Source of the DNA: Sulfitobacter albidus
GTDB lineage: Bacteria; Pseudomonadota; Alphaproteobacteria; Rhodobacterales; Rhodobacteraceae
Reading direction: 5' to 3'
NCBI RefSeq assembly: GCF_018200035.1
Contig: NZ_CP073581.1
Span: forward strand, 926,501-990,500
Length of the DNA stretch: 64,000 nucleotides
Shown here: positions 9,236 through 17,595 of the stretch, in pieces
How the letters are laid out: the number at the start of each line of letters is the position of its first letter
How positions within the stretch are numbered: position 1 is the stretch's first letter
Position numbers and translations under genes: made by a program
Notes under the pieces: model-generated
What the model was told of the DNA's origin: nothing
The model's database searches: none
The model's input: only the letters and a program-made list of their open reading frames with translations

Positions 9236-9271
9236 TATCCATAATGGATAATTTTCTATCCAAATTGGATA
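9236..9271. promoter_or_regulatory. Twin 15-bp palindromic operators between the divergent arms
   Basis: Two near-identical perfect inverted repeats occur at 9236-9250 (TATCCATAATGGATA) and 9257-9271 (TATCCAAATTGGATA). Each has 7-base arms around a central A. Their centres are 21 bases apart, two helical turns, so two dimers would bind the same DNA face. The site lies 52 bases before the regulator start and 132 bases before the binding-protein start. I infer that the regulator at 7355-9184 controls both operons from here. The AT-rich block also probably contains the promoters, but I cannot assign -10/-35 boxes with confidence. Confidence 0.72.
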
Positions 9272-9402
9272 CTATTCGGGAGGTTATGTTGCCGAGCGCA
9301 ATGCAACGTGGGGGAGATCCCGTCGGTCAGCCGATGGTGATTCCCCCCTGCGGGAGGGCGGGGAGAAGAGAAAAAGCCTGAATACTCTTGGAGGAGATCA
9401 AA

Positions 9403-10371
9403 ATGACACTACGCACAACCCTTACGGCAACCGCCGCAACGACAGCACTGACGCTTGCCGGGGCAGCCTATGCAGATGGCCACAGCCCGATGCGCATCGG
9501 CATCACGCAAAACAACGTGGGCGTCGACAGCTACCAGACGACGTATGAAAAGGCGTTCATTGCTGCTGCAGAAGCAAACGAGAACGTCGAGGTCGTCGTT
9601 CTAGATGCAGGTGGCGATGTGGCCCGGCAGATCGCGCAGATGGAAGATCTGATCCAGCAGGAGGTCGACGCCATCATCATCTGGCCCACAAACGGTGAGG
9701 CCGTGATCCCAGCAGTACGCAAGGCGCATTCCGCCGATATCCCGGTCGTCGTGACCAATTCAAACATCGCTGAGGCCGGTTTCGATTTTGTCGCGACCTT
9801 CTCTGGCCCCGACAACGTCACGCAGGGGGCGCGTTCTGCCGAGATCATGTGTGATCGCTTCAAGGCGCTGGGGATCGAGACCGAAGCACGCGTTGTGCAG
9901 ATTTCGGGTCAACCCGGCTACACGACTGCCATCGAGCGTCAGCAGGGTTTTGATGATCGTCTGCCGGAAGTGTGCCCGGACGTTACGTTGGTCGAGACAC
10001 AGCCGGGCGACTGGAACCGTGAAAAATCCCAGCAGGTCATGGAGGCATTCCTGGTCAAATACGATGACATCGATGGCGTTTACGCCGGCGATGACAACAT
10101 GGGTGTCGGTGCCCTGAACGCGGCTCTTGCGGCCGACCGTGCCGAAGGCATCACCTTCGTTGGCGCGACCAACTTTGCGGTTGGGTATGAGGCCATGGAA
10201 CGGGGCGAGTATTGGGGGTCGATCTACCAGTCGCCCGTTGATGATGCGGAAGCGGCGCTCAAGTCCGCGATTGACCTGATTAGCGGTGAAGACCTTCCGT
10301 TTCTGAACTACTTCGACACGCCGAAGATCACGCAGGACAATATGACGGAATTTACAAAGCCTGTGTTCTAA
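9403..10371 (+). CDS. Sugar ABC transporter periplasmic substrate-binding protein (ribose/LacI-like fold)
   Basis: 322 residues. A Sec signal peptide (MTLRTTLTATAATTALTLAG, likely cleaved after AYA) is followed by a Peripla_BP_4 type-I binding protein, with RIGITQNNVG as the first strand and VDAIIIWPTNGEAVIPAV and GVYAGDDNMGVGAL as the usual hinge-side motifs. The ATG is preceded by GGAGGAG. Proteins of this class bind pentoses, hexoses or deoxy-sugars for BPD_transp_2-type importers, which are encoded downstream. It is the first gene of the plus-strand arm. The ligand is unknown; the enzymes around it suggest a deoxy-sugar or sugar acid (inference). Confidence 0.9.
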   Translation: MTLRTTLTATAATTALTLAGAAYADGHSPMRIGITQNNVGVDSYQTTYEKAFIAAAEANENVEVVVLDAGGDVARQIAQMEDLIQQEVDAIIIWPTNGEAVIPAVRKAHSADIPVVVTNSNIAEAGFDFVATFSGPDNVTQGARSAEIMCDRFKALGIETEARVVQISGQPGYTTAIERQQGFDDRLPEVCPDVTLVETQPGDWNREKSQQVMEAFLVKYDDIDGVYAGDDNMGVGALNAALAADRAEGITFVGATNFAVGYEAMERGEYWGSIYQSPVDDAEAALKSAIDLISGEDLPFLNYFDTPKITQDNMTEFTKPVF

Positions 10372-10385
10372 GCACTTCCCGTGGT

Positions 10386-10409
10386 GCGGGGCGCCTCGTG
10401 GCTCCCCGC
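10386..10409 (+). terminator. Intercistronic hairpin after the binding-protein gene
   Basis: GCGGGG-c-GCC-tcgt-GGC-t-CCCCGC forms a GC-rich stem with one mismatch and a four-base loop, 14 bases after the stop. There is no T tract, so it is more likely a partial attenuator or 3' mRNA stabiliser than a full terminator. Such hairpins commonly let a binding protein be made in excess over the permease subunits encoded downstream. Confidence 0.55.
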
Positions 10410-10441
10410 TGAACAACTGCTCAAAAACGGGGAGATACATC

Positions 10442-11239
10442 ATGGGACGTGTGAACGGTCGATCCTGTATCGTCACAGGTGCCGCCCAAGGTATCGGTCG
10501 CGCAATTGCCGAAGCGTTACTCGATGAAGGCGCTGACGTCTGTTTTGCGGACATCAACGGCGACAAGGTCGCGCAGGTCGCGGCTGCGAACGTTGACCGG
10601 GCCGCGCAATACGGCGGCAAGGTGACGCATCGGCAGGTCGATGTCACCGATCGCGCATCCGTCAAGGCGATGATTGCTCAGGCGGTCGATCACTTTGGCA
10701 AACTTGACGTCAAATTCAACAATGCCGGTGTGAACCGGCCAATGAATTTCCTTGAAGTCACCGAGGACAACTGGAATTTCATCATGGGGGTCAACGGCTT
10801 GGGCTGCATGATCGGTATGCAGGAAGCGGCCCGTCAAATGATCGCCCAAGGGACGGGCGGCAAGATCATCAACACGGCCTCGATCGCGAGCCGTCAGGGA
10901 TTTGACAATGTCGCTCCGTATTGCGCCAGCAAATTTGCGGTCGTGGCGCTGACCCAATCGGGCGCGCGCGATTTGGCAAAGCACAACATCACAGTTACCG
11001 GATTTGCCCCCGGGGTCGTTGCGACGGAAATGTGGGAGCAGGTCGATCAGAACCTGATGGAAATCGGCGCCGCAGACCGGCCGGGACAGGCGATGGAGGA
11101 GTTTTCGTCGGAGATCCTGCGCGGTCGCGTCGCGACAACCGAGGATATCACCGGCACAACGACGTATCTGGCGTCGCGCGACAGCGACTACATGACCGGG
11201 CAGATCGTCATGATCGACGGCGGGATGACACTGGTCTGA
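10442..11239 (+). CDS. SDR family oxidoreductase within the transporter operon
   Basis: 265 residues with TGAAQGIGRA, ADING (acidic after beta-2, NAD-type), NNAG, Ser (TASIASRQG) and YCASK, ending in DGGMTLV. It is paralogous to the SDR at 6521-7330. It lies between the binding-protein and permease genes, which is unusual for an ABC importer operon and suggests it acts early on the imported compound, for example as a sugar or polyol dehydrogenase (inference). A ribosome site (GGGGAG) precedes the ATG. The specific substrate cannot be read from sequence. Confidence 0.82.
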   Translation: MGRVNGRSCIVTGAAQGIGRAIAEALLDEGADVCFADINGDKVAQVAAANVDRAAQYGGKVTHRQVDVTDRASVKAMIAQAVDHFGKLDVKFNNAGVNRPMNFLEVTEDNWNFIMGVNGLGCMIGMQEAARQMIAQGTGGKIINTASIASRQGFDNVAPYCASKFAVVALTQSGARDLAKHNITVTGFAPGVVATEMWEQVDQNLMEIGAADRPGQAMEEFSSEILRGRVATTEDITGTTTYLASRDSDYMTGQIVMIDGGMTLV

Positions 11240-11262
11240 CGCCGGGCACTTGGGAGGGAACT

Positions 11263-12236
11263 ATGGCAGAGATGTCCAAATCAGACATTGGCCGGTTTTT
11301 GGCACGGCAGGGCATTTTGATTGCTTTTGCGGTGTTCATCATCGGATTCACGCTCGCGAACGAACGGTTCTTGAGCCCTGACAATGTGATGGGCGTTCTG
11401 CGGTCGTCCGCGATCCTGGGTGTCATGGCGCTAGGGGTGACATTTGTCGTCATCAGCGGGAACCTCGATCTGTCGGTCGGCTCAATGATGTCGTTCTCGA
11501 CGATCGTGGTTCTGGATCTGCATGACAAGATTGGCCCCGCCCTTGCCATTCCTGCGATGTTTGGCATGACGCTGTGTCTGGGGGCTTTCATCGGGTTTCT
11601 GGTGGGGTATCTGAAGCTCAATTCCCTGATTGTCACCCTGGGCATGTTGTCGGCCATTCACGGCCTGACACTGACATACTCGGGGGCCAGAACATGGATC
11701 TGGCTGACAAGGAAGGCACGTGGTTCGGCGTTTTCGGGCAGGGAACTGCGCTCGGAATTCCGGTGCCCATCCTCATTTTCGTGGCTTTGGCTGCCCTTCT
11801 GGGCATCATTTTGGCAAAGACGCCCTTCGGGCGCAAAGTCTATGCGGTTGGTGGCAACGGGACGGCCGCGACCTTCTCGGGGATCAAGCGCGCGCGTGTG
11901 GTTTTCCTGTGCTACGTGATGTCCGCGTTCTGTGTGGCCGTCGCGGGGCTTATTCAGGCCAGCCGCTCCCTTGGCTCGCAAAACACGGTTGGCCAGGGGC
12001 TTGAACTTGATGTTCTGGCGGCGGTGATCCTGGGTGGCGCGTCCTTGCTTGGCGGGTCGGGCACAATCTTCAAAACCGTGATTGGCGTGCTGATCCTTGG
12101 GTTCATCCAGAATGGCCTCCTGTTGGTCGGCCTGCAATTTTACGTCCAATTCGTGGTGACATGGGTGATCATCATTCTTGCGGTCTGGCTCGATATCGCG
12201 GCCAAGCGCGGTAAGCTTTGGTCAAGCATCGCGTAA
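11263..12236 (+). CDS. Sugar ABC transporter permease (frame broken at a G run)
   Basis: A BPD_transp_2 (RbsC/AraH-type) permease of about 324 residues if one base is restored. From the ATG the frame gives the first membrane helices and ISGNLDLSVGS, then fails after LTLTYSG. The rest continues in another frame as GGQNMDLADKEG through FGRKVYAVGGN, LLGGSGT and the final helices. The break is at the five-G run 11682-11686; a sixth G restores TCG-GGG-GGC-CAG. All other operon genes are intact, so a base-call error is more likely than a real null mutation. It pairs with the permease at 12249-13250 to form a heterodimeric channel. Confidence 0.85.
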
Positions 12237-12248
12237 GGGAGCGGAAGA

Positions 12249-13250
12249 ATGGAAGCCGGAAAACTGTCCAAATTTCTCAAGAATGGCGCGATCTGGGGCT
12301 TTATCGTGCTTGAGCTGATCTTTTTCAGCGTGGCGGGTGAATTCCTGTCCCTGTCCGACAAGGCGTTCATGGATCTCGACAACATGCTGCTGTTGCTCAA
12401 GCAGTCGGCGCCCATCGGCATTATCGCCATGGGGATGACGATCATCATGGTGAACGGAAACATCGATCTGAGCGTGGGTGCGATTTTTGCGCTCTCGGCG
12501 GTGATCCTGCTCGACAGTATGACGTGGGCGGCGTTTGCGGGGCTGGGCGATTGGGTCATCCCCGTATCCTGGGGTCTGGCCTTGCTGACGGGCGTCGTCC
12601 TGGGGGCGATCAACGGGTTGATCGTGTGGAAAACGGGGGTCGATGCCTTCATCGTCACGCTTGGGTCGATGCTGGGCTTTCGCGGGCTGGTGTTCATGTA
12701 CAACGGTGAAAATCCGACATCGAGCCTGAACTGGACCTTGGTGGATTTTGCCGAAGCGCAGTTTCTGGGGCTGCACACCGCGACATGGTTTCTGGCCGTC
12801 GTTACGCTGGTCATCTGGTACGTGATGACGCGCACCATCCACGGGCGCAACGCCTACGCCATCGGCGACAACCGCGAGGCGGCGGTGAATGCGGGCATCA
12901 AGGTCGGACCGCACATGCTGATCAATTTCATGATCATCGGCTTTCTTGCGGCCTTGTCGGCGGTGGTTTTCTATTCCGAATCCGGCTCGGTCAATCCGAA
13001 TGACGGCCAGCTCTACGAGCTTTGGGTCATCACTGCGGTGGTCCTTGGCGGAACCAAATTGACGGGTGGCTCGGGATCTATCGTTGCGACCCTGGGCGGG
13101 GTTTTGGCCATTCAACTCCTGCGCAAGGGTTTGGGCCACATTGGTGCGGATACCTCGACCGTCAATCTCGTGATCGGACTGATCCTGATCGCCGTGCTGT
13201 TTCTTGACCGCCAGTTGAACGCCAAGGGCAAAGAGGAGTTGAAGATATGA
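12249..13250 (+). CDS. Sugar ABC transporter permease
   Basis: 333 residues, about 8-10 membrane helices, BPD_transp_2 family. It carries the same landmarks as its partner: MVNGNIDLSVGAIFALS, an EAA-like cytoplasmic loop with RNAYAIGDNREAAVNAGI, and the glycine-rich GGTKLTGGSGS. It forms the membrane channel with the protein at 11263-12236. Its stop overlaps the ATPase ATG (ATGA). Two different permease genes in one operon are normal for part of the CUT2 family. Confidence 0.9.
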   Translation: MEAGKLSKFLKNGAIWGFIVLELIFFSVAGEFLSLSDKAFMDLDNMLLLLKQSAPIGIIAMGMTIIMVNGNIDLSVGAIFALSAVILLDSMTWAAFAGLGDWVIPVSWGLALLTGVVLGAINGLIVWKTGVDAFIVTLGSMLGFRGLVFMYNGENPTSSLNWTLVDFAEAQFLGLHTATWFLAVVTLVIWYVMTRTIHGRNAYAIGDNREAAVNAGIKVGPHMLINFMIIGFLAALSAVVFYSESGSVNPNDGQLYELWVITAVVLGGTKLTGGSGSIVATLGGVLAIQLLRKGLGHIGADTSTVNLVIGLILIAVLFLDRQLNAKGKEELKI

Positions 13251-14761
13251 CCAAACAAACACCTGCCTTGCGTCTTGAAGGGATCGTCAAAACCTTCCCC
13301 GGTGTGCGCGCGCTTGATGGCGTTTCCTTTTCGGTGATGCCGGGCGAAGTCCACGCGCTGATGGGGGAGAACGGGGCCGGAAAATCGACATTGATGAAGG
13401 TTCTGGGCGGTATTTACCAGCCCGAGGAAGGCCAGATCATCGTGGAGGAAGTCCCGACCGTCATGACGTCCCCGTTGCAGGCCAAGTCAAAGGGGATCGT
13501 CTTTATTCATCAGGAACTCAGCCTGGCCGAAGAGCTGACAGTCGCCGAAAATATCTATCTGGGGGAGCTGCCGCGCCGCTCGTTCGGGCGCGTCGATTGG
13601 GCCACGCTCTATGCGCAAACCGACGCAATCCTGAAGAAGTTGAACGTCGGCTTCGACGCAAAGACGATTGTCGGTGATCTGTCCATTGCCAACCAGCAAA
13701 TGGTCGAGATTGCCCGCGCGCTGACGGTGGATGCCAAGGCGGTGATTTTTGACGAGCCGACGGCGTCGCTGACCGACGCGGAAAAGGTCGTTTTGTTCGA
13801 TGTCATAGCCGACCTGCAAAGCCGGGGGGTGGGCATCATCTACATCTCTCACCGAATGGAAGAGATTTTCAAGATCACCGACCGGATCAGCGTCCTCCGG
13901 GACGGCTCTTATCGCGGAACGCTGGAAACCCGTGCCACCAGCGAGGAAGAAATCACGCAACTGATGATTGGCCGCGCGCTTGATTTGTCGCGTGAACCAA
14001 GCCGTCACGCGCTGGGTGATGTCGCTCTTGAAGTGCGTGGGCTGTCGTGCGGAGACCTGTTCACGGATGTCAGTTTTGAGGTCCGCCGCGGCGAGGTGCT
14101 GGGGTTTTACGGTCTGGTCGGGGCAGGGCGCACCGAAATCGCAGAGACGCTCTTTGGTTTGCGCGACCCGAGTGCGGGGCAAATTCTGCTGGACGGCGAG
14201 GAGGTTCGAATCTCCTCCCCCGCCGATGCCATCGCCAAGGGCATTTCGCTGGTGCCGGAGGATCGCAAAGGTCAGGGTCTGGTCCTGGGCATGAACTGCC
14301 GTGACAACATGACCCTGCCTCAGGTGGGTGATCTGTCATCCAGCCCGTTTGTCGCGACCGGTGCCGAGACAGAGATCTTTGATACGTACAAAGACAAGCT
14401 GGATATCCGAACGCCGGGCTGGAAGCAGACGGTGGGCAACCTTTCCGGTGGCAATCAGCAAAAGATCGTCATTGGCAAATGGCTGTCGATGCACCCCAAG
14501 GTCCTGATCGTGGACGAGCCGACCCGCGGGATCGACGTGGGATCAAAGTCCGAAATTCACAACCTGATCCGATCGTTGGCCGCCCAGGGCTATGCTGTCA
14601 TCGTGGTCAGCTCCGAGATGCCCGAAGTGCTGCACGTCAGCGACCGGATCGTCGCGATGTTCTCGGGCAGGGTCATGCGGACCTTCACCTCCGAAGAAGT
14701 CACCGAAGAGAGCCTCATTCAGGCGATTTCAGGGATCACAGCCAGCGACAAGGTCGCCTGA
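13247..14761 (+). CDS. Sugar ABC transporter ATP-binding protein (RbsA/XylG type)
   Basis: 504 residues with two fused nucleotide-binding domains. Domain 1 has Walker A GENGAGKST, LSIANQQM in place of the signature, and Walker B VIFDEPTASL. Domain 2 has the degenerate Walker A (GLVGAGRTE) usual in this CUT2 class, then LSGGNQQK and LIVDEPTRGIDVG. It powers import through the two permeases upstream. The start overlaps the preceding permease stop and the following gene begins one base after its own stop, so the operon is tightly packed. Confidence 0.93.
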   Translation: MTKQTPALRLEGIVKTFPGVRALDGVSFSVMPGEVHALMGENGAGKSTLMKVLGGIYQPEEGQIIVEEVPTVMTSPLQAKSKGIVFIHQELSLAEELTVAENIYLGELPRRSFGRVDWATLYAQTDAILKKLNVGFDAKTIVGDLSIANQQMVEIARALTVDAKAVIFDEPTASLTDAEKVVLFDVIADLQSRGVGIIYISHRMEEIFKITDRISVLRDGSYRGTLETRATSEEEITQLMIGRALDLSREPSRHALGDVALEVRGLSCGDLFTDVSFEVRRGEVLGFYGLVGAGRTEIAETLFGLRDPSAGQILLDGEEVRISSPADAIAKGISLVPEDRKGQGLVLGMNCRDNMTLPQVGDLSSSPFVATGAETEIFDTYKDKLDIRTPGWKQTVGNLSGGNQQKIVIGKWLSMHPKVLIVDEPTRGIDVGSKSEIHNLIRSLAAQGYAVIVVSSEMPEVLHVSDRIVAMFSGRVMRTFTSEEVTEESLIQAISGITASDKVA

Positions 14762-14762
14762 C

Positions 14763-15629
14763 ATGCGCGTTGGCTTTGCAGGGCTGGGCCGCATGGGCCA
14801 GCACATGGCGCGCAACCTGATCGCGGCCGGTCATGAGGTGTACGTCTGGAACCGGACCGCGGAAACGGCAAAGGATTTTGCGAAAAACGAGGCGTGCATC
14901 GCCGTGGTAGATCCTTCCGATCTGATCGCGCAGGCGCAGATCGTCATCACCATGCTGGCCGATGACAGTGCATCCGATGCCGTGCATCTGGGCGAAGGCG
15001 GATTGTTTGCCTCAACCAGCGGCGCAACCCTCGTCGAGATGGGTACGATGAGCCCGGACCACATCAGCGAACTTGTCGCTAGGGCCCCTGACAAAATTCG
15101 GGTGATCGATGCGCCCGTTTCGGGCGCGACAAAAGCCGCCGAAGATGCGGATCTGCTGATAATGGCGGGATGTCGTCATGCCGATCCAGATCTGGCGGCC
15201 GTCTTCGATGCGCTTGGACGGCAGACCATCTACCTGGGGCAATCCGGCGCGGGGGCGGTGATGAAACTGGCGGTGAATTCGCTGATCCACGGGATCAATC
15301 AGACGCTTGCCGAAGCAATGACCTTGGCCGAAGCCTCCGGCATTGCGCCCGCTCTCGCTTTCGATGTGATAGAAGCCTCCGCTGCCTGTGCGCCGATGCT
15401 CAAATATCGGCGTTCGCTTTATCTCAATGAGGCGGAGCACGATGTCACGTTCACGGTAGCGCTGGCGCGCAAGGATATGGAAGTGACGGCAGGGCTTGCA
15501 GATCGGCTTGGCACCGCGATGCCACAAGGCCGTGCGACCCTGGCCAAATTGATCGACGCGGAAAAGGCGGGCTACGGCGCCCGCGATATGGCGTCAGTCC
15601 TGGATTTTATGCGAAAGGAAAGACCATGA
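14763..15629 (+). CDS. NAD(P)-dependent beta-hydroxyacid dehydrogenase (3-hydroxyisobutyrate dehydrogenase-like)
   Basis: 288 residues. The N-terminal Rossmann motif GLGRMGQHMARNL, substrate motif DAPVSGATKAAED, and catalytic lysine in GAGAVMKLAVNSLIHGINQT define the family. Members act on 3-hydroxyisobutyrate, tartronate semialdehyde, threonate, or sulfolactaldehyde; the sequence does not separate these. It begins one base after the ATPase stop and overlaps the ThuA gene by four bases. In a sugar-acid pathway it could reduce or oxidise a C3-C4 intermediate, which is inference only. Confidence 0.85.
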   Translation: MRVGFAGLGRMGQHMARNLIAAGHEVYVWNRTAETAKDFAKNEACIAVVDPSDLIAQAQIVITMLADDSASDAVHLGEGGLFASTSGATLVEMGTMSPDHISELVARAPDKIRVIDAPVSGATKAAEDADLLIMAGCRHADPDLAAVFDALGRQTIYLGQSGAGAVMKLAVNSLIHGINQTLAEAMTLAEASGIAPALAFDVIEASAACAPMLKYRRSLYLNEAEHDVTFTVALARKDMEVTAGLADRLGTAMPQGRATLAKLIDAEKAGYGARDMASVLDFMRKERP

Positions 15630-16333
15630 AAGCAGCGCTTTTTGTTGGCGGCTGGGAAGGCCACACGCCGACCGATTTTGCGGGGTGGTACAAAGATTTG
15701 CTGGAAGAAAACGGTTTTGGCGTCGAGGTCTACGACACGCTTGAACCGCTCTCGCAGCCTGAAGACTTGGCGGATGTCGATCTGATCACGCCGATCTGGT
15801 CCTCTGCGCGCTCGGGCCACCGTGAAGAGTTCGGCAATATGACAAAGCCGCAGGAGGACGGTCTGTTGCAGCTGATCGCGAATGGCTGCGGGATCGCGGG
15901 CTGGCACGGGCACATGGGGGACGCGTTTCGCGACCGCCCGACCTATCATTTTCTGATCGGAGGCCAGTTCGTCGCGCACCCGCCCGGATGGCCCGACAAT
16001 CTTCAGCCGCGCGAAGACTACATTGATTATGATGTGACGATCTGCAAGCCGGACGATCCAATCGTGCAAGGCATCAAAAGCTTCCGGCTGACGAGCGAGC
16101 AATACTACATGCTCGTCGATCCCTCGAACGAGGTTCTGGCGACCACGACATTTTCGGGCGATCACCTGTGGTGGATCGAAGGCACCGTGATCCCGGTCGT
16201 CTGGAAGCGCCGCTGGGACAAGGGGCGCGTCTTCTATTGCTCGATAGGCCATGAACTGGATGACCTGAAGGTGCCGCAGGTGACCGAGATCATTCGCCGT
16301 GGGGCGCTGTGGGCGGCACGCGACACAGCCTGA
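15626..16333 (+). CDS. ThuA-like domain protein
   Basis: 235 residues matching the ThuA-like, glutamine-amidotransferase-like fold: FVGGWEGHTP at the N-terminus, DLITPIWSS, the GCGIAGWHGHMGDAF segment (residues about 90-104), SEQYYMLVDPSNEVLATT, and a final VFYCSIGHELDD. ThuA proteins occur in disaccharide and modified-sugar catabolic operons, often with oxidoreductases, and their chemistry is not well settled. The ATG overlaps the preceding stop. I cannot assign a reaction; cotranscription ties it to the imported carbohydrate. Confidence 0.82.
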   Translation: MKAALFVGGWEGHTPTDFAGWYKDLLEENGFGVEVYDTLEPLSQPEDLADVDLITPIWSSARSGHREEFGNMTKPQEDGLLQLIANGCGIAGWHGHMGDAFRDRPTYHFLIGGQFVAHPPGWPDNLQPREDYIDYDVTICKPDDPIVQGIKSFRLTSEQYYMLVDPSNEVLATTTFSGDHLWWIEGTVIPVVWKRRWDKGRVFYCSIGHELDDLKVPQVTEIIRRGALWAARDTA

Positions 16334-16370
16334 TGCCAACAAAATCTCCGATCAAACACGAGGATACGCT

Positions 16371-17225
16371 ATGAAACTTCTCCGCTATGGTGCGCCCGGC
16401 GCAGAAAAACCAGGCCTTCTGGATGCATCGGGCCGGGTCCGCGATTTGTCAGGCGTCGTGCCGGACATCTCCGGGGACGCATTGCGCCCCGCCGGTCTGA
16501 AGACCTTGCAGGCGCTGGATCCCGAGACGCTGCCCCTTGTCGATGGGACGCCGCAAGACGATCTGCGCCTTGGGGCCTGTGTTGCGAATATCGGCAAATT
16601 CGTCTGCATCGGCCTGAACTATGCCGATCACGCCGAAGAGGCGGGCATGCCAATCCCCGAAGAACCCATCATCTTCAACAAGTGGACCTCTGCGGTGGTC
16701 GGCCCGAACGATGATATCCGGGTCCCGCGCGGCTCGGTCAAGACGGATTGGGAGGTCGAATTGGGCGTCGTGATCGGCGAACCGGGGTCGTATATCGACG
16801 AGACCGATGCGATGGATCATGTCGCGGGTTTTTGTGTCATCAATGACGTGTCCGAGCGTGATTTTCAGCTTAACCGTGCCGGTACGTGGGACAAGGGCAA
16901 AGGCTGCGACACCTTTGGCCCGACAGGTCCGTGGCTTGTCACACTTGATGAGATCGCGGACATGGACAACCTGGATATGTGGCTGGATGTGGATGGCAAG
17001 CGGATGCAGACCGGATCAACGTCGACACTGATCTTCAAGATCCCGCACCTCGTGTCCTATTGCAGTCAGTTCATGAGCTTGCAGGCAGGCGATGTGATTT
17101 CGACCGGGACGCCGCCGGGCGTTGGCATGGGCCAGACCCCCCCGCACTATCTGCACGGTGGTGAGGTTGTCACCCTGGGCATTGCCGGGTTGGGCGAACA
17201 ACGCTCAAAGGTAGTGCCGGGCTGA
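16371..17225 (+). CDS. FAH-family hydrolase, 2,4-diketo-3-deoxy-L-fuconate hydrolase-like
   Basis: 284 residues with a complete fumarylacetoacetase-family domain. CIGLNYADHAEEAG (from about residue 80), the metal-binding DWEVELGVVIG, INDVSERDFQ, GKGCDTFGPTGPWLVT and VISTGTPPGVGMG are visible. These match the subfamily that hydrolyses 2,4-diketo-3-deoxy-L-fuconate or -rhamnonate to pyruvate and L-lactate. It is the last gene of the plus-strand arm, while its predicted partner dehydrogenase (3626-4369) and lactate-oxidising enzyme (2454-3626) close the other arm. The split supports joint control by one regulator. The exact sugar remains open. Confidence 0.85.
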   Translation: MKLLRYGAPGAEKPGLLDASGRVRDLSGVVPDISGDALRPAGLKTLQALDPETLPLVDGTPQDDLRLGACVANIGKFVCIGLNYADHAEEAGMPIPEEPIIFNKWTSAVVGPNDDIRVPRGSVKTDWEVELGVVIGEPGSYIDETDAMDHVAGFCVINDVSERDFQLNRAGTWDKGKGCDTFGPTGPWLVTLDEIADMDNLDMWLDVDGKRMQTGSTSTLIFKIPHLVSYCSQFMSLQAGDVISTGTPPGVGMGQTPPHYLHGGEVVTLGIAGLGEQRSKVVPG

Positions 17226-17595
17226 CGGAGGAGAGCAGCCTCTTCGGCTTGCGCCGCCGGTCTGCTTGCGCGTTTTGTGTGATGGCCCAGGCCTGGTCGT
17301 GCAAAGCCAGCGGCTCAATCTTTTCCGCCGATAAGAAGGGGCTCGCCACGAACGCAGTTTAATGCGCTGGGCCGCATCTGGATGCCTTGCGTTTCGCCGA
17401 CCCTCGCGCAATACCGCATTTTGTGGTGACTAGGGGGGTGCGGGTTTTGTGCGGCCGCGGTATCTACGGCAGGAAAGAGCCCTATCTTGGCGATGTCCTA
17501 TGCGCCTCGTCGTCGCAAAGGGCTGGACCAGGAGTTATCGGGGCGTACTTCGCGTGGCGACGGTGCGGCGCAACAGATTGAATGTATCGAACACT
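17226..17595. other. Non-coding gap of 370 bases
   Basis: I see no credible gene, tRNA, repeat or strong terminator in this stretch between the catabolic operon and dusA. Short open frames exist but lack ribosome sites or recognisable products. It should hold the dusA promoter, but I cannot assign boxes. Confidence 0.5.

Noticed and set aside
17226..17595. A possible N-terminal extension of dusA from 17449
   Set aside because: The added sequence is arginine-rich and unlike DusA; the ATG at 17596 gives the usual protein.
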